DNA of 38,823 nt from contig CAXMOP010000096.1 in NCBI GenBank assembly GCA_964195155.1, forward strand, positions 1 through 38,823. The letters are read 5' to 3'. Both the position numbers and the translations under genes were made by a program. This DNA comes from JACZST01 sp964195155 (GTDB taxonomy: Bacteria; Actinomycetota; Acidimicrobiia; Spongiisociales; UBA5794). Of this stretch, positions 7,605-15,759 are shown in pieces. The stretch's first letter is position 1, and each line of letters opens with the position of its first letter. The notes beneath the pieces are model-generated. The model worked only from the letters and a program-made list of their open reading frames with translations. It ran no database searches and had not been told where the DNA came from.

Positions 7605-8621
7605 CTAGACCGTGGATATCTCGATCCGGTGCACCACGTTGTTTGCGTAGCCGTTGCGATTCCACACCGGTGTCAGCGGCTGGGTTCGGTCCTGCTCGTC
7701 GGTGGCGCGGGCGGCGATGAGGTGGGCTCCGGGCTCGAGGGAAACCTTGACCGACCACGGTGTCGGGGCGAATCTCGCCTGCTGGGGGCCGAGAATGGCC
7801 TGAAACCACTCCTCGTCGTCGACCTGGACCGCAACCGAGGCAATTCCGCCCTCGCCCGACCAGGCCACACCATTCAGCTCGAGGCTCGATCCGGTCGTGG
7901 ACCCGTCCTCGGGTGTAGTGATCAGCGCCCGCACGCGAACGACCCCGACGGGTGCCTCCTCCAGCTCGTCACGGTCGCCGTAGTACCGGTACTTCAGGCG
8001 AAAATGGCCGTCGAACGGTTCGTCGACGGCGGTAATCGTGGTGAGCCACTTCACCGAGCACATGCCGTAGCTGGCAGGGACGAGGAGTCGGAGCGGGGCG
8101 CCGTGTTCCGCGGTGAGCGGCTCGCCGTTCATCTCCCAGACGAGTATCGGGCTATCGGCAAGCGCATTCACCGCTTCGAGGCTGAACGCATAGTTGATCT
8201 CACCTTCCGGCTCGACCACGCCCCGATCGGCACCGGTGAAAACGAACTCGGTCACCTCGTCACGGGGCTCAACGAGGTCGAGGACCGCGCGAAGCGGCAC
8301 GCCGGTGAACTCGCCGACGCTGATTGCTCCGAGCCCCCACGGTGTCCCATCTGGTACCGGCTCCATGAGCAGTCTGCCGTTACCGGCGCACTCGACCGTC
8401 ACCAACTCGCTGCTTGCGCCGAGGCTGCGGAGCTCATCGATGGAGAACGTGCGTGGCAAAGCGACGAGGCCGTCCACCGCGAGGTGCCATGAGTCACCGT
8501 CGACGTCTGGTATCCCGAAGTTCGATCGGGTGTAGAACGCGTCGAGCGGGGTGGGCGCGGTGTTCAGCAATTGCAGGGGGACTCCCGCGTTCCATTCGTC
8601 TACCCGGATCAATCGTTCCAT
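7605..8621 (-). CDS. Sulfite-oxidase-family molybdopterin oxidoreductase
   Basis: The 338-residue protein has the oxidoreductase molybdopterin-binding domain (residues about 25-200) with the molybdenum-ligand cysteine in VTVECAGNGR (about residue 79), followed by the Mo-cofactor dimerisation domain with an Ig-like fold (about 210-335, including VRVRALITTPEDG and NGVAWSGEGGI). No haem-binding domain and no Tat or Sec signal is visible, so it should be cytoplasmic unless the start is wrong. The family oxidises sulfite or related sulfur or sulfoxide substrates; the true substrate and electron acceptor are unknown. ATG 8621 is the only good start; a 41 nt gap separates it from the divergent 97-residue gene, so the promoters must overlap. 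Confidence 0.85.
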   Translation of the reverse strand: MERLIRVDEWNAGVPLQLLNTAPTPLDAFYTRSNFGIPDVDGDSWHLAVDGLVALPRTFSIDELRSLGASSELVTVECAGNGRLLMEPVPDGTPWGLGAISVGEFTGVPLRAVLDLVEPRDEVTEFVFTGADRGVVEPEGEINYAFSLEAVNALADSPILVWEMNGEPLTAEHGAPLRLLVPASYGMCSVKWLTTITAVDEPFDGHFRLKYRYYGDRDELEEAPVGVVRVRALITTPEDGSTTGSSLELNGVAWSGEGGIASVAVQVDDEEWFQAILGPQQARFAPTPWSVKVSLEPGAHLIAARATDEQDRTQPLTPVWNRNGYANNVVHRIEISTV

Positions 8622-8662
8622 GCAGGGCGTAGGGTGGCACGAAACGGACCGAAGGAGGGCAA

Positions 8663-8956
8663 ATGCAGTTCACCCAACACATCGTGTTCTACGCACCCGA
8701 CGAGCATGCCGTCGAGACTCTGCTCGACGAGTGGCGGCTCGCCGGGCCGACCGAAGGCTCTGGCTTTCTCGGTGGCCGCCTGCTGCGCTTTCGCGACAAG
8801 CCGGGGCGGTACGTGCTCCAAGCCGAATTCGATTCGTGGGAATCGGCCGAGGCCAACAACGACCGTCAAGAGACCAAGGAATGGTCGGAGCGGTTCATCG
8901 AGCTGGTCGACGGCGAGCCCAAGTACGAGAACCTGGACGTCCTGCGCGACTTTTAA
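8663..8956 (+). CDS. Hypothetical 97-residue protein, YCII/ABM-like dimeric alpha-beta barrel
   Basis: A strong ribosome binding site (AAGGAGG) precedes the ATG. The small soluble product starts MQFTQHIVFYAPDEHAVETL and contains GGRLLRFRDKPGRYVLQAEF, a pattern of strands and helices like YCII or antibiotic-biosynthesis-monooxygenase dimeric barrels. That fold assignment is tentative and no catalytic residue is identified. It is the first of four plus-strand genes (GNAT, FAD oxidoreductase, M24 peptidase follow) and lies 10 nt before the next start. Confidence 0.75.
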   Translation: MQFTQHIVFYAPDEHAVETLLDEWRLAGPTEGSGFLGGRLLRFRDKPGRYVLQAEFDSWESAEANNDRQETKEWSERFIELVDGEPKYENLDVLRDF

Positions 8957-8966
8957 CTTGGGGCTC

Positions 8967-9563
8967 ATGCAGATCGACGGCTTCACTATCGAGCCCCTCA
9001 CCGAAGATCGATTCGACGACTTGGTCGCCGTTCTCGGCGAAGGTGGTATCGGCGGCTGCTGGTGCATGTACTGGACCACCGGCACGACCCAGCAATGGCG
9101 CGACAACGCCAAGGGCGGGAACACCGCCCCCAACAAGACCCTGATGCACGAGTTGGTAGCGACGGGCCCGCCGCCGGGGCTCATCGCCTACGACGGAGCC
9201 GAGCCGGTCGCCTGGTGCCGGGTAGTCGCCCGGTCGACCCTGCCCGGCTTGAAGCGGTCAACACACTTCTCCACTGACCTCGACATCGACGGGGTGTGGT
9301 CGCTGCCGTGCTTCGTCGTCCGCAAGGAACATCGACGCCGTGGGCTGACCGGGGCCCTCACCCGGGCCGCGATGAAGCTTGCCGCGGGACAGGGTGCCAC
9401 CGTGCTCGAGGCATACCCGTGGGACACCGCCAGCCGGGAGGACCCGACTTCGATCTATACCGGCGTAGTTTCGACCTTCCAGCGCCTCGGGTTCGAAGAA
9501 GTGCAGAGAAAGGCCCCGCACAAGCCAATGATGCGGCTCGAGCTGCGACCGGTACGCGGATGA
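8967..9563 (+). CDS. GNAT-family N-acetyltransferase
   Basis: The 198-residue product has the GNAT acetyl-CoA-binding signature: CFVVRKEHRRRGLTGALTRA (R/Q-x-x-G-x-G/A type, residues about 113-132) followed by helix alpha3 and the AYPWDTASRED segment. A GGCWCMYW stretch near residue 30 is typical of a subgroup of small actinobacterial acetyltransferases. ATG 8967 is used; a TTG three codons upstream is possible, and no strong ribosome binding site is visible. Its stop overlaps the next gene by ATGA. The substrate is unknown. Confidence 0.8.
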   Translation: MQIDGFTIEPLTEDRFDDLVAVLGEGGIGGCWCMYWTTGTTQQWRDNAKGGNTAPNKTLMHELVATGPPPGLIAYDGAEPVAWCRVVARSTLPGLKRSTHFSTDLDIDGVWSLPCFVVRKEHRRRGLTGALTRAAMKLAAGQGATVLEAYPWDTASREDPTSIYTGVVSTFQRLGFEEVQRKAPHKPMMRLELRPVRG

Positions 9564-10789
9564 CCGCCGCCGGCGCCGTTGTGTGTGGCGCGGGTATTGC
9601 CGGCGTGAGCGTCGGCTACTTCCTCAGCGTGGACCGGGGAGTCGACAACGTGGTGATCGTCGATCCGAGACCACCGCTGACGCTGACGAGTGACAAGTCG
9701 ACCGAGTGCTATCGGAACCGGTGGCCGAGCCCGTCGATGGTCGGTTTCATGAACCGGTCGATCGACCTGTTGGAAGCGCTGGCGGAGGAGAGCGACAACG
9801 CCTTTCACCTCAACCGCCGCGGATACCTATACCTGCACCGCTCCGAGGGCGGGCTCCACGGGGACGGCGCCAAGCAGATCTCGAGATCGGAGCTCGCAGC
9901 CGAGTATCCATACCTCACCGGCGACGCCGAGCGTGCCGTCCGGGTAGCAAGGGCAGGCTGGTTCAGCGCCCAGCAGCTCGGAGCGTGGATGCTCGATCGG
10001 GCCCAGCAACACGGTGCGAAACTGGTTCGGAATCGGGTTGTGGCCGTCTCCCGCTCCGACGGCCATGTGAGCGGCGTCGAACTGGAGGACGGGACTTCGA
10101 TCTCCACACCGATCTTCATCAACGCCGGCGGGCCCATGCTGGCTGAGGTGGGCGCCATGGTCGGAGCCGGGCTTCCCGTCCACAACGAGCTGCACCTGAA
10201 GGTGGCGTTCAAGGACACGCGGCACGCAATCCCAAGGGACGCGCCGATGTTGATCTGGGCCGACGCCCAGCGCCTCGACCTGAGCGACCAGGAACGGGCG
10301 CTCTGTCTGGCCGTCGGCCGTGACGACCTCCTCGAAGAGCTGCCCGCCGGGTGTCACTGCCGTCCCGAAGGCGGCGCCGAGTCGGATTGGGTGCTCGGGC
10401 TCTGGGAGTACCACCGTCGGGTCATGGAACCGGTCTGGCCTCTCTCGATCGACCCGATGTATGTCCAGACGGTGCTACGTGGTCTCACCACGATGATCCC
10501 GGCGCTCGCAGGGTACGAGGCGAATCCTCCCGAATCGGTCGTCGACGGCGGCTATTACACCAAAACCACCGACAATCTGCCGATGATCGGGCACACCGAC
10601 GTCGCGGGCGCTTTCGTGTGTGGCGGGCTCTCCGGATATGGAGTCATGGCGGCATGCGCTGCAGGGGAGCTGGCCGCGCTCCACGCCACCAGCGGGGATC
10701 TGCCCGAATACGCGGCGGCCTTCGACCCGGCCCGGTACGAGAATCCCTCCTACGCCGACTCGGCCGCATCCGACACCGGGCAGCTCTAG
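9560..10789 (+). CDS. FAD-dependent oxidoreductase, DAO family (sarcosine/glycine-oxidase-like)
   Basis: The 409-residue product has an N-terminal dinucleotide-binding motif (VVCGAGIAGVSVGYFLS, residues about 7-23), a middle region with NAGGPMLAEVGA, and a C-terminal FAD-closing segment (GGYYTKTTDNLPMIG then GGLSGYGVMAACAAGELAA). This is the D-amino-acid-oxidase fold used by sarcosine, glycine and dimethylglycine oxidising enzymes. The substrate is not clear. It overlaps the GNAT gene by 4 nt and precedes the M24 peptidase by 17 nt, so amino-acid or small-peptide catabolism is a reasonable inference. Confidence 0.85.
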   Translation: MTAAGAVVCGAGIAGVSVGYFLSVDRGVDNVVIVDPRPPLTLTSDKSTECYRNRWPSPSMVGFMNRSIDLLEALAEESDNAFHLNRRGYLYLHRSEGGLHGDGAKQISRSELAAEYPYLTGDAERAVRVARAGWFSAQQLGAWMLDRAQQHGAKLVRNRVVAVSRSDGHVSGVELEDGTSISTPIFINAGGPMLAEVGAMVGAGLPVHNELHLKVAFKDTRHAIPRDAPMLIWADAQRLDLSDQERALCLAVGRDDLLEELPAGCHCRPEGGAESDWVLGLWEYHRRVMEPVWPLSIDPMYVQTVLRGLTTMIPALAGYEANPPESVVDGGYYTKTTDNLPMIGHTDVAGAFVCGGLSGYGVMAACAAGELAALHATSGDLPEYAAAFDPARYENPSYADSAASDTGQL

Positions 10790-10806
10790 TCATAGACTCC
10801 CCGCCC

Positions 10807-12249
10807 ATGGATCGCTATAGCCAGCGCCGCGCCGAGTTCATGAAATCGATCGGGGATGACATCGCCATCATCCCCGCGGCCGTGGAAACGGTGAGGAACA
10901 ACGACGTGGACCACCTCTTCGACCAGGCGTCGAATTTCTTCTTCCTCACCGGGTTCCCGGAGCCGGATGCGGTTGCAGTCTTCGACCCGGCCCATGACGA
11001 GCCGTACACCCTGTTCGTCCGTCCCCACGACCCGGAGATGGAAGCGTGGAACGGTAAACGAGCCGGTGTTGACGGCGCCCGGGCCGACTTCGGCGCCGAC
11101 GCCGCCTACCCGATCGACGAACTCGCCGGGGTGCTCCGCGCCCGCTTCATCGGCCATGACACCCTGTGGTTCACGCTCGGCGGCCGGATCGATCGGCAGG
11201 TGCTCGGCACGCTCAACGAGGCCCGCGGCTACCGGGAACGCATCGGCGCCACGGTCCCGAGCTCGATCGAGGACGCCGAGCTCCTGCTCGCCGAGATGCG
11301 CCTGATCAAGACCGAGGCAGAGATTGCCGCCCTGCGCGAGGCCTGCCGCATTTCCGCGCTCGGCCACGCCGAGGCAATCCGGTTCGCCGCTCCGGGATTG
11401 AACGAGCACGACGTGCAAACCGCCATGGAGTTCACCTGGCGCGCTCTCGGGGCCACTCGTGAGGGATACACGTCCATCGTCGCCTCCGGTGACAACGCCT
11501 GCATCCTCCATTACACCGAGAACGACCAGACCCTGGAAAACGGCGACCTGCTGCTGGTCGACGCCGCCGCCCAGGTCGACCACATGACGTCGGACATCAC
11601 CCGCACCTTCCCGGTCAACGGGTCATTCACCACGTCACAGCGCGCCGTCTACGACCTCGTCCTTGCCGCCCAGGAGGCGGTGATCGCCGCCTGCAAACCG
11701 GGGCTTCCCTACACCGACATGCACGACATCGCCGTCCAGACGCTCACCGAGGGCATGGTCGAGCTCGGTCTGTTGCCCGGACCGGTCGAGGACGCCGTCG
11801 AGTTCGGCTGGTACCGCGAGTTCTACTTCCACGGCACCGGGCACTGGCTCGGCATGGACGTGCACGACGCCGGTGCCTACCGGATCGTTGGCAGCGGGAG
11901 GCCCCTCCAGCCCGGGATGGCGTTCACCATCGAACCCGGCATCTACGTTGCCAGAGACCAGGCCACCGTCGAGCTCTCATCCGTTCCCTACGACGGTCCG
12001 TCCGCCATCGAGCTGAGCTACCGGGAAGGTGCGGCCGAAGCGAAGCGGCTCACCGAAGAACGCAAGGAGAAGGCGGAGTCCATCAGCCACCCCGTGCCCG
12101 AGGAATTCCTCGGCATCGGCGTGCGCATCGAAGATGACGTGCTGGTCACCGAGGATGGGATCGAGAACCTGAGCAGAGGCGTCCCGGTCGATCCGGATGA
12201 GATCGAAGCCCTAGCCGGCGAGCGGCCGACGGTTCCTCGGAAAGACTGA
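10807..12249 (+). CDS. M24B metallopeptidase, Xaa-Pro aminopeptidase (PepP-like)
   Basis: The 480-residue product has an aminopeptidase P N-terminal domain (residues about 1-140) and a pita-bread catalytic domain. All five metal ligands are visible: Asp in LLVDAAAQ (about 253), Asp in TSDITRTF (about 264), His in GTGHWLGMDVHD (about 345), Glu in TIEPGIY (about 376) and Glu in GVRIEDDVLV (about 440). It releases the N-terminal residue from peptides with proline at position 2. ATG 10807 aligns with the family N-terminus (YSQRRAEFMKSIGDD). Its 3' end overlaps the convergent dehydrogenase by 39 nt. Confidence 0.93.
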   Translation: MDRYSQRRAEFMKSIGDDIAIIPAAVETVRNNDVDHLFDQASNFFFLTGFPEPDAVAVFDPAHDEPYTLFVRPHDPEMEAWNGKRAGVDGARADFGADAAYPIDELAGVLRARFIGHDTLWFTLGGRIDRQVLGTLNEARGYRERIGATVPSSIEDAELLLAEMRLIKTEAEIAALREACRISALGHAEAIRFAAPGLNEHDVQTAMEFTWRALGATREGYTSIVASGDNACILHYTENDQTLENGDLLLVDAAAQVDHMTSDITRTFPVNGSFTTSQRAVYDLVLAAQEAVIAACKPGLPYTDMHDIAVQTLTEGMVELGLLPGPVEDAVEFGWYREFYFHGTGHWLGMDVHDAGAYRIVGSGRPLQPGMAFTIEPGIYVARDQATVELSSVPYDGPSAIELSYREGAAEAKRLTEERKEKAESISHPVPEEFLGIGVRIEDDVLVTEDGIENLSRGVPVDPDEIEALAGERPTVPRKD

Positions 12250-13215
12250 GTCCGGCGCCGGGGGCACCACCTCGGCGGGAAGCGGCTGGCCGCGCAATCC
12301 GGCGATGACGTTCTCTGCGGCGAGCTCGGCGATGGCGACTCGGGTCCGTTCGGTCGACGAGCCGAGGTGGGGCAACACATAGCAGTTCTCCAGATGAAGC
12401 AGCGTGTGGTCGGTGGGCGGAGGCTCCGGGTCGATGACGTCGAGACCGGCAGCGGCGATCTCCCCGGTGCGCAGCGCAACCACCAGCGCCTCGCTGTCGA
12501 CGACTGCGCCTCTCGAGATGTTGACCAGGGTGGAGGTCGGCTTCATGGCACGGAAGGCGGCAGCGTCGATCATGCTGCGGGTCTCCTCGGTCAGGGAGAC
12601 CGCGATCACGACGTGATCAGATTCGGTGAGTAGCTCCTGCAGGCCAACGTAGCGGGTGCCGAGATCGGCCTCGGCCAGCGGCTGACGGTGCCGAGCGGTG
12701 TACAGGACGTTCATCCTGAACCCGGCGGCTCGACGGGCCATCGCCCGTCCGATCCGGCCAAAGCCGATCAACCCGAGCGTGGATCCGTGGATGTCGTTGC
12801 CCCAGAACCTCGTCGGCTCCCAACCGTCCCACCTTCCCCGTCGCACGTACTCCAGGCCGCCGCGGAACCGGCGGGCAGCCGCGATGAGCAACCCGAAAGC
12901 GGTGTCTGCGGTGGTTTCAGTCAGCACGTCCGGGGTGTTGCCGACGGCGATCCCTCGCTCGGCGCACACCTCGAGGTCGATATTGTCGACACCGACGCCA
13001 ACATTCGAGATGACCACCAGTCGCTTCGCAGAATCTACGAGCGGCCGATCGATTCGGTCGCTGACCATGGTGTAGAGGGCGTTTGCAGTGGGCACCTGCT
13101 CCTCGAGCACCTGGCGCGGGATCGACCGGTCCTCCTTCCAAAGCCACACCTGGCCGGCGGACTCGAGCATGTCGAGCGCATCCCCGGGAGGTCTGCGGGT
13201 CACGACGATGCGCAT
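12211..13215 (-). CDS. D-isomer 2-hydroxyacid dehydrogenase (glyoxylate/hydroxypyruvate reductase type)
   Basis: The 334-residue product has the full two-domain fold: catalytic domain with VISNVGVGVDNID, NAD(P)-binding GLIGFGRIGRAMA (residues about 150-162), catalytic Arg in NISRGAVVD, Glu in DPEPPPTD and His in LPHLGSS. The family interconverts 2-oxoacids and D-2-hydroxyacids with NAD(P)H. The sequence looks closest to glyoxylate or hydroxypyruvate reductases, but the substrate cannot be set. The gene follows the giant DivIVA-like gene after 18 nt on the same strand, so they may be co-transcribed. Confidence 0.9.
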   Translation of the reverse strand: MRIVVTRRPPGDALDMLESAGQVWLWKEDRSIPRQVLEEQVPTANALYTMVSDRIDRPLVDSAKRLVVISNVGVGVDNIDLEVCAERGIAVGNTPDVLTETTADTAFGLLIAAARRFRGGLEYVRRGRWDGWEPTRFWGNDIHGSTLGLIGFGRIGRAMARRAAGFRMNVLYTARHRQPLAEADLGTRYVGLQELLTESDHVVIAVSLTEETRSMIDAAAFRAMKPTSTLVNISRGAVVDSEALVVALRTGEIAAAGLDVIDPEPPPTDHTLLHLENCYVLPHLGSSTERTRVAIAELAAENVIAGLRGQPLPAEVVPPAPDSVFPRNRRPLAG

Positions 13216-13233
13216 CGATATCTCGCCCCTGGC

Positions 13234-15693
13234 TCAGGCGCCCCGAAGGCTCTTCCTGAAGCCCTCGAGAGACCCTACGACCTTGGATGCGTCTGCGCCC
13301 ATGCTCGGCAGCTTTGCCGACTTCCGCTCGTATCGACTGCGTCCACTGTCCGAGTCCTCGTCGGCCTCGTCGGCCTCGTCGGTGGGCGGCGTGTCCTCAC
13401 CGTCATCGTCCTCGTCGTCGAGTCCATCTTCCGGGGGCGTGTCATGATCGGCAGCCTCGGCTTCAGCGGCCTCCTCGGCTTCAGCGGCCTCCATCTCCAT
13501 GATCCGCTGCGCCAGCCGATCCGAGGCGACTTGCTGATCCTCGAGCTTGGCAGTGTCCTGATCGGCAGCCTTGCGAGCGTCCTCGGCCTCGGCCTGTTGC
13601 TGCTCGGCGACTGCGGCCGCCTCCGCTGCGGCGGCTCGCATCTTCTCGGCATCTGCGGAGGCCTCGTCGGTGATTCTCTTTGATTCGCTCTCGACCTCGC
13701 TCCGCATCCGCTCGCCCTGCTCGTACGCCTGCTTGAGGGTCTCCTCCGCCTGCTCGACGATGCGCTCGACCTCGTCGATGCGCTGCTCGGACTCTTCGGC
13801 ACTCGCCGCAAGCTCTGCCTCACGCTCGCCGGCGGCATCTGCGTTGCTGATGGCTGCAACGGAGCGTTGTTCGGCGTCGGCAGCCTCGGTCAGCCGGTGC
13901 TCGATCTGCTCAACGACTTCGCCTGCCATCTCATTCAGCGTCTCATTGGCCTGCTCCACGGTCGAGGCGACATAGCGGTCGGCACCGCGACGGATCGCTT
14001 CGGCGTCACGCCTCGTCGTCTCTGCCTCGGATTCGGCTTCGGCTCGAACGCGTGATGCATCCTCCCTCGCCGCCTGTGACTCTTCGCTCGCGGCATTGCG
14101 GGAAGATTCGGCCTCTTGGTGCAGCTGCTTGGCGTCGGCAATGATCTCCTCCGCCTGCGCCTCTGCAGCCCGCAGCGGCTGGTGGGTGTCGGCGGCGGCA
14201 CGCTCGGGTTCCTCGACGTCGGCGCGGGCCCTTGCCGATGCCTGCTCGGCTTCGCTCTTGAGCCGATCCGTGATCTCGCGTTGGTTGGCCAATTCGGTTT
14301 CCATGGCGGTCGCATCGGTGCGGAGGCGCTCGACTTCCGCCCGGGCTTCGACCAATGCGGGGCCGGTGGTCTCTTCCGCAGAGACGATGTCGGTTTCGCG
14401 TTGCTTGAGCGTGGCGGCAAACGCGTCCAGTTCCTTGGCTCGGTCTGCCGACACCTTCTCCGCGTCGCCTTGCCAGGCTTCGGCATCGGAGCGCAACTGG
14501 TCGACGTAGGCGGCGGCTTCTTGCTCGGCGGCCAGTTTCGCTGCCTCGCCCTTCTCGGAGATTCCGGCGAGGATCGTCTGTACCCGCTCCTCGGCGTCGG
14601 CGACGAGTTGATCGGCCTGACGCTGTGCTGCGGAGGCCTTCCGTGCAACCTCGAGACGATCGTGGTCCGCCTGTTCCTTGGCGCGGTTCGCCTCATCCCG
14701 CATTCCCCCCGCCATCGCCTCGGCTCGGGTAATGATCTCGTCGGCGTGCTGCTGCGCAGACACCTGCAGCTGCTCGGCAACCGCAGCCCCCGAGGCGCCT
14801 TCGCCGTCGAGCAGGGCAACCTGTGCGGCGAGACTGACTTTGAGGGAATCGGATTCCTCGACGTTGCCCACCGCCTTCTGCATCAGCGTGCTGGCCTCTG
14901 CCCTCGCATTCTGGACGACTCGATCGGCCTCGGCGCGTGCCGCATCGAGGATCGACTGCTCGGTGGCCGGCAAGGCCGTTGCTTGGGCGGCCTCGATGAT
15001 GCGCCTGGCTTCTTCCTGAGCCTCGGCGATCACCCCGGCGCCGACATTGGCCTGATCGGCCCGAGCGGCTTCGATCTGGGCAAGCAGCTCGTCGCGCTCT
15101 CGTTGCAGCACGGCGACGTTCTCTCCGAGCTCGTTGGGCGTTGCCTGGGCAGCAGCGAGGGCGTTGGTGAGCTGAGCTACCTCTCCGGCGAGCCGATCAC
15201 GTTCCTGGACGAGGGCGATCGTGTCACCGTCTGCCGCGATGACCGTCGAGACCTCGGCCGCTCGACGATCGGCGTCGTCGATGATCTCGGCGGCACGGCG
15301 CTCGGCGTCTGCCAGCCTTGCGGCGGCCTCATCGTCGCCGCCATCGACCGAAACCGCGCCCGACTCGATCCTCGCGGCGCGATCCGTTGCTTCGGCCTCG
15401 ATCTTCTCCGCCTGGAGCCTGGCTCGCTCCAATACCCGGTCCTTTGCGTCGAAGACGGCGAGCATTGCCTCGTCCACTTCTTCCTTGTTGCCGCTGTCGT
15501 CCTCGGCGAGGGCAAGGCGTGCCTTGGTGTCCTCTGCCCACGACTCGAGCTCGCGGAGGTTCGCCTCGATCTCGGACAAGAAGGCTTTGACTTCCTTCTT
15601 GTCGTATCCCTTGCGGGTTGTCGAGAATTCGCGCTCATCAAGGGCGCCGGGCAGCTTCGGAGAATTCTTGCTCACAAGGCGTTTATCGGCCAT
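13234..15693 (-). CDS. Giant DivIVA-domain coiled-coil protein, long paralogue
   Basis: The 819-residue protein starts with a DivIVA-type domain (REFSTTRKGYDKKEVKAFLS, residues about 21-40). It continues as an Ala/Glu/Arg-rich coiled coil to about residue 740, with many AEAE, RAEAE and EEAR heptads. An acidic linker rich in Asp, Glu, Pro and Thr follows, then a conserved end with SRYERKSAKLPS and GSLEGFR. It should form a long rod or scaffold at curved membrane, as DivIVA/Wag31 and Scy/FilP-type proteins do in polar growth. ATG 15693 follows a GGGGG-containing ribosome binding site. The short gene at 5310-6089 has the same two end modules with about 500 fewer coiled-coil residues. Confidence 0.88.
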   Translation of the reverse strand: MADKRLVSKNSPKLPGALDEREFSTTRKGYDKKEVKAFLSEIEANLRELESWAEDTKARLALAEDDSGNKEEVDEAMLAVFDAKDRVLERARLQAEKIEAEATDRAARIESGAVSVDGGDDEAAARLADAERRAAEIIDDADRRAAEVSTVIAADGDTIALVQERDRLAGEVAQLTNALAAAQATPNELGENVAVLQRERDELLAQIEAARADQANVGAGVIAEAQEEARRIIEAAQATALPATEQSILDAARAEADRVVQNARAEASTLMQKAVGNVEESDSLKVSLAAQVALLDGEGASGAAVAEQLQVSAQQHADEIITRAEAMAGGMRDEANRAKEQADHDRLEVARKASAAQRQADQLVADAEERVQTILAGISEKGEAAKLAAEQEAAAYVDQLRSDAEAWQGDAEKVSADRAKELDAFAATLKQRETDIVSAEETTGPALVEARAEVERLRTDATAMETELANQREITDRLKSEAEQASARARADVEEPERAAADTHQPLRAAEAQAEEIIADAKQLHQEAESSRNAASEESQAAREDASRVRAEAESEAETTRRDAEAIRRGADRYVASTVEQANETLNEMAGEVVEQIEHRLTEAADAEQRSVAAISNADAAGEREAELAASAEESEQRIDEVERIVEQAEETLKQAYEQGERMRSEVESESKRITDEASADAEKMRAAAAEAAAVAEQQQAEAEDARKAADQDTAKLEDQQVASDRLAQRIMEMEAAEAEEAAEAEAADHDTPPEDGLDDEDDDGEDTPPTDEADEADEDSDSGRSRYERKSAKLPSMGADASKVVGSLEGFRKSLRGA

Positions 15694-15759
15694 ACGCCCA
15701 ACCCCCTTGACGCCTACGCATCGTAACCGGACCGGGAGAAACCGTTACCCCGTGCGGGA

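Noticed and set aside
13360..13450. GTCGGCCTC-type short repeats
   Set aside because: Codon-level repeats for the acidic linker of the giant DivIVA-like protein, not an independent repeat.
14116..15726. 536-residue plus-strand frame opposite the giant DivIVA-like gene
   Set aside because: Antisense image of a repetitive coiled coil; Leu/Gly-rich pattern follows from GC-rich codons.
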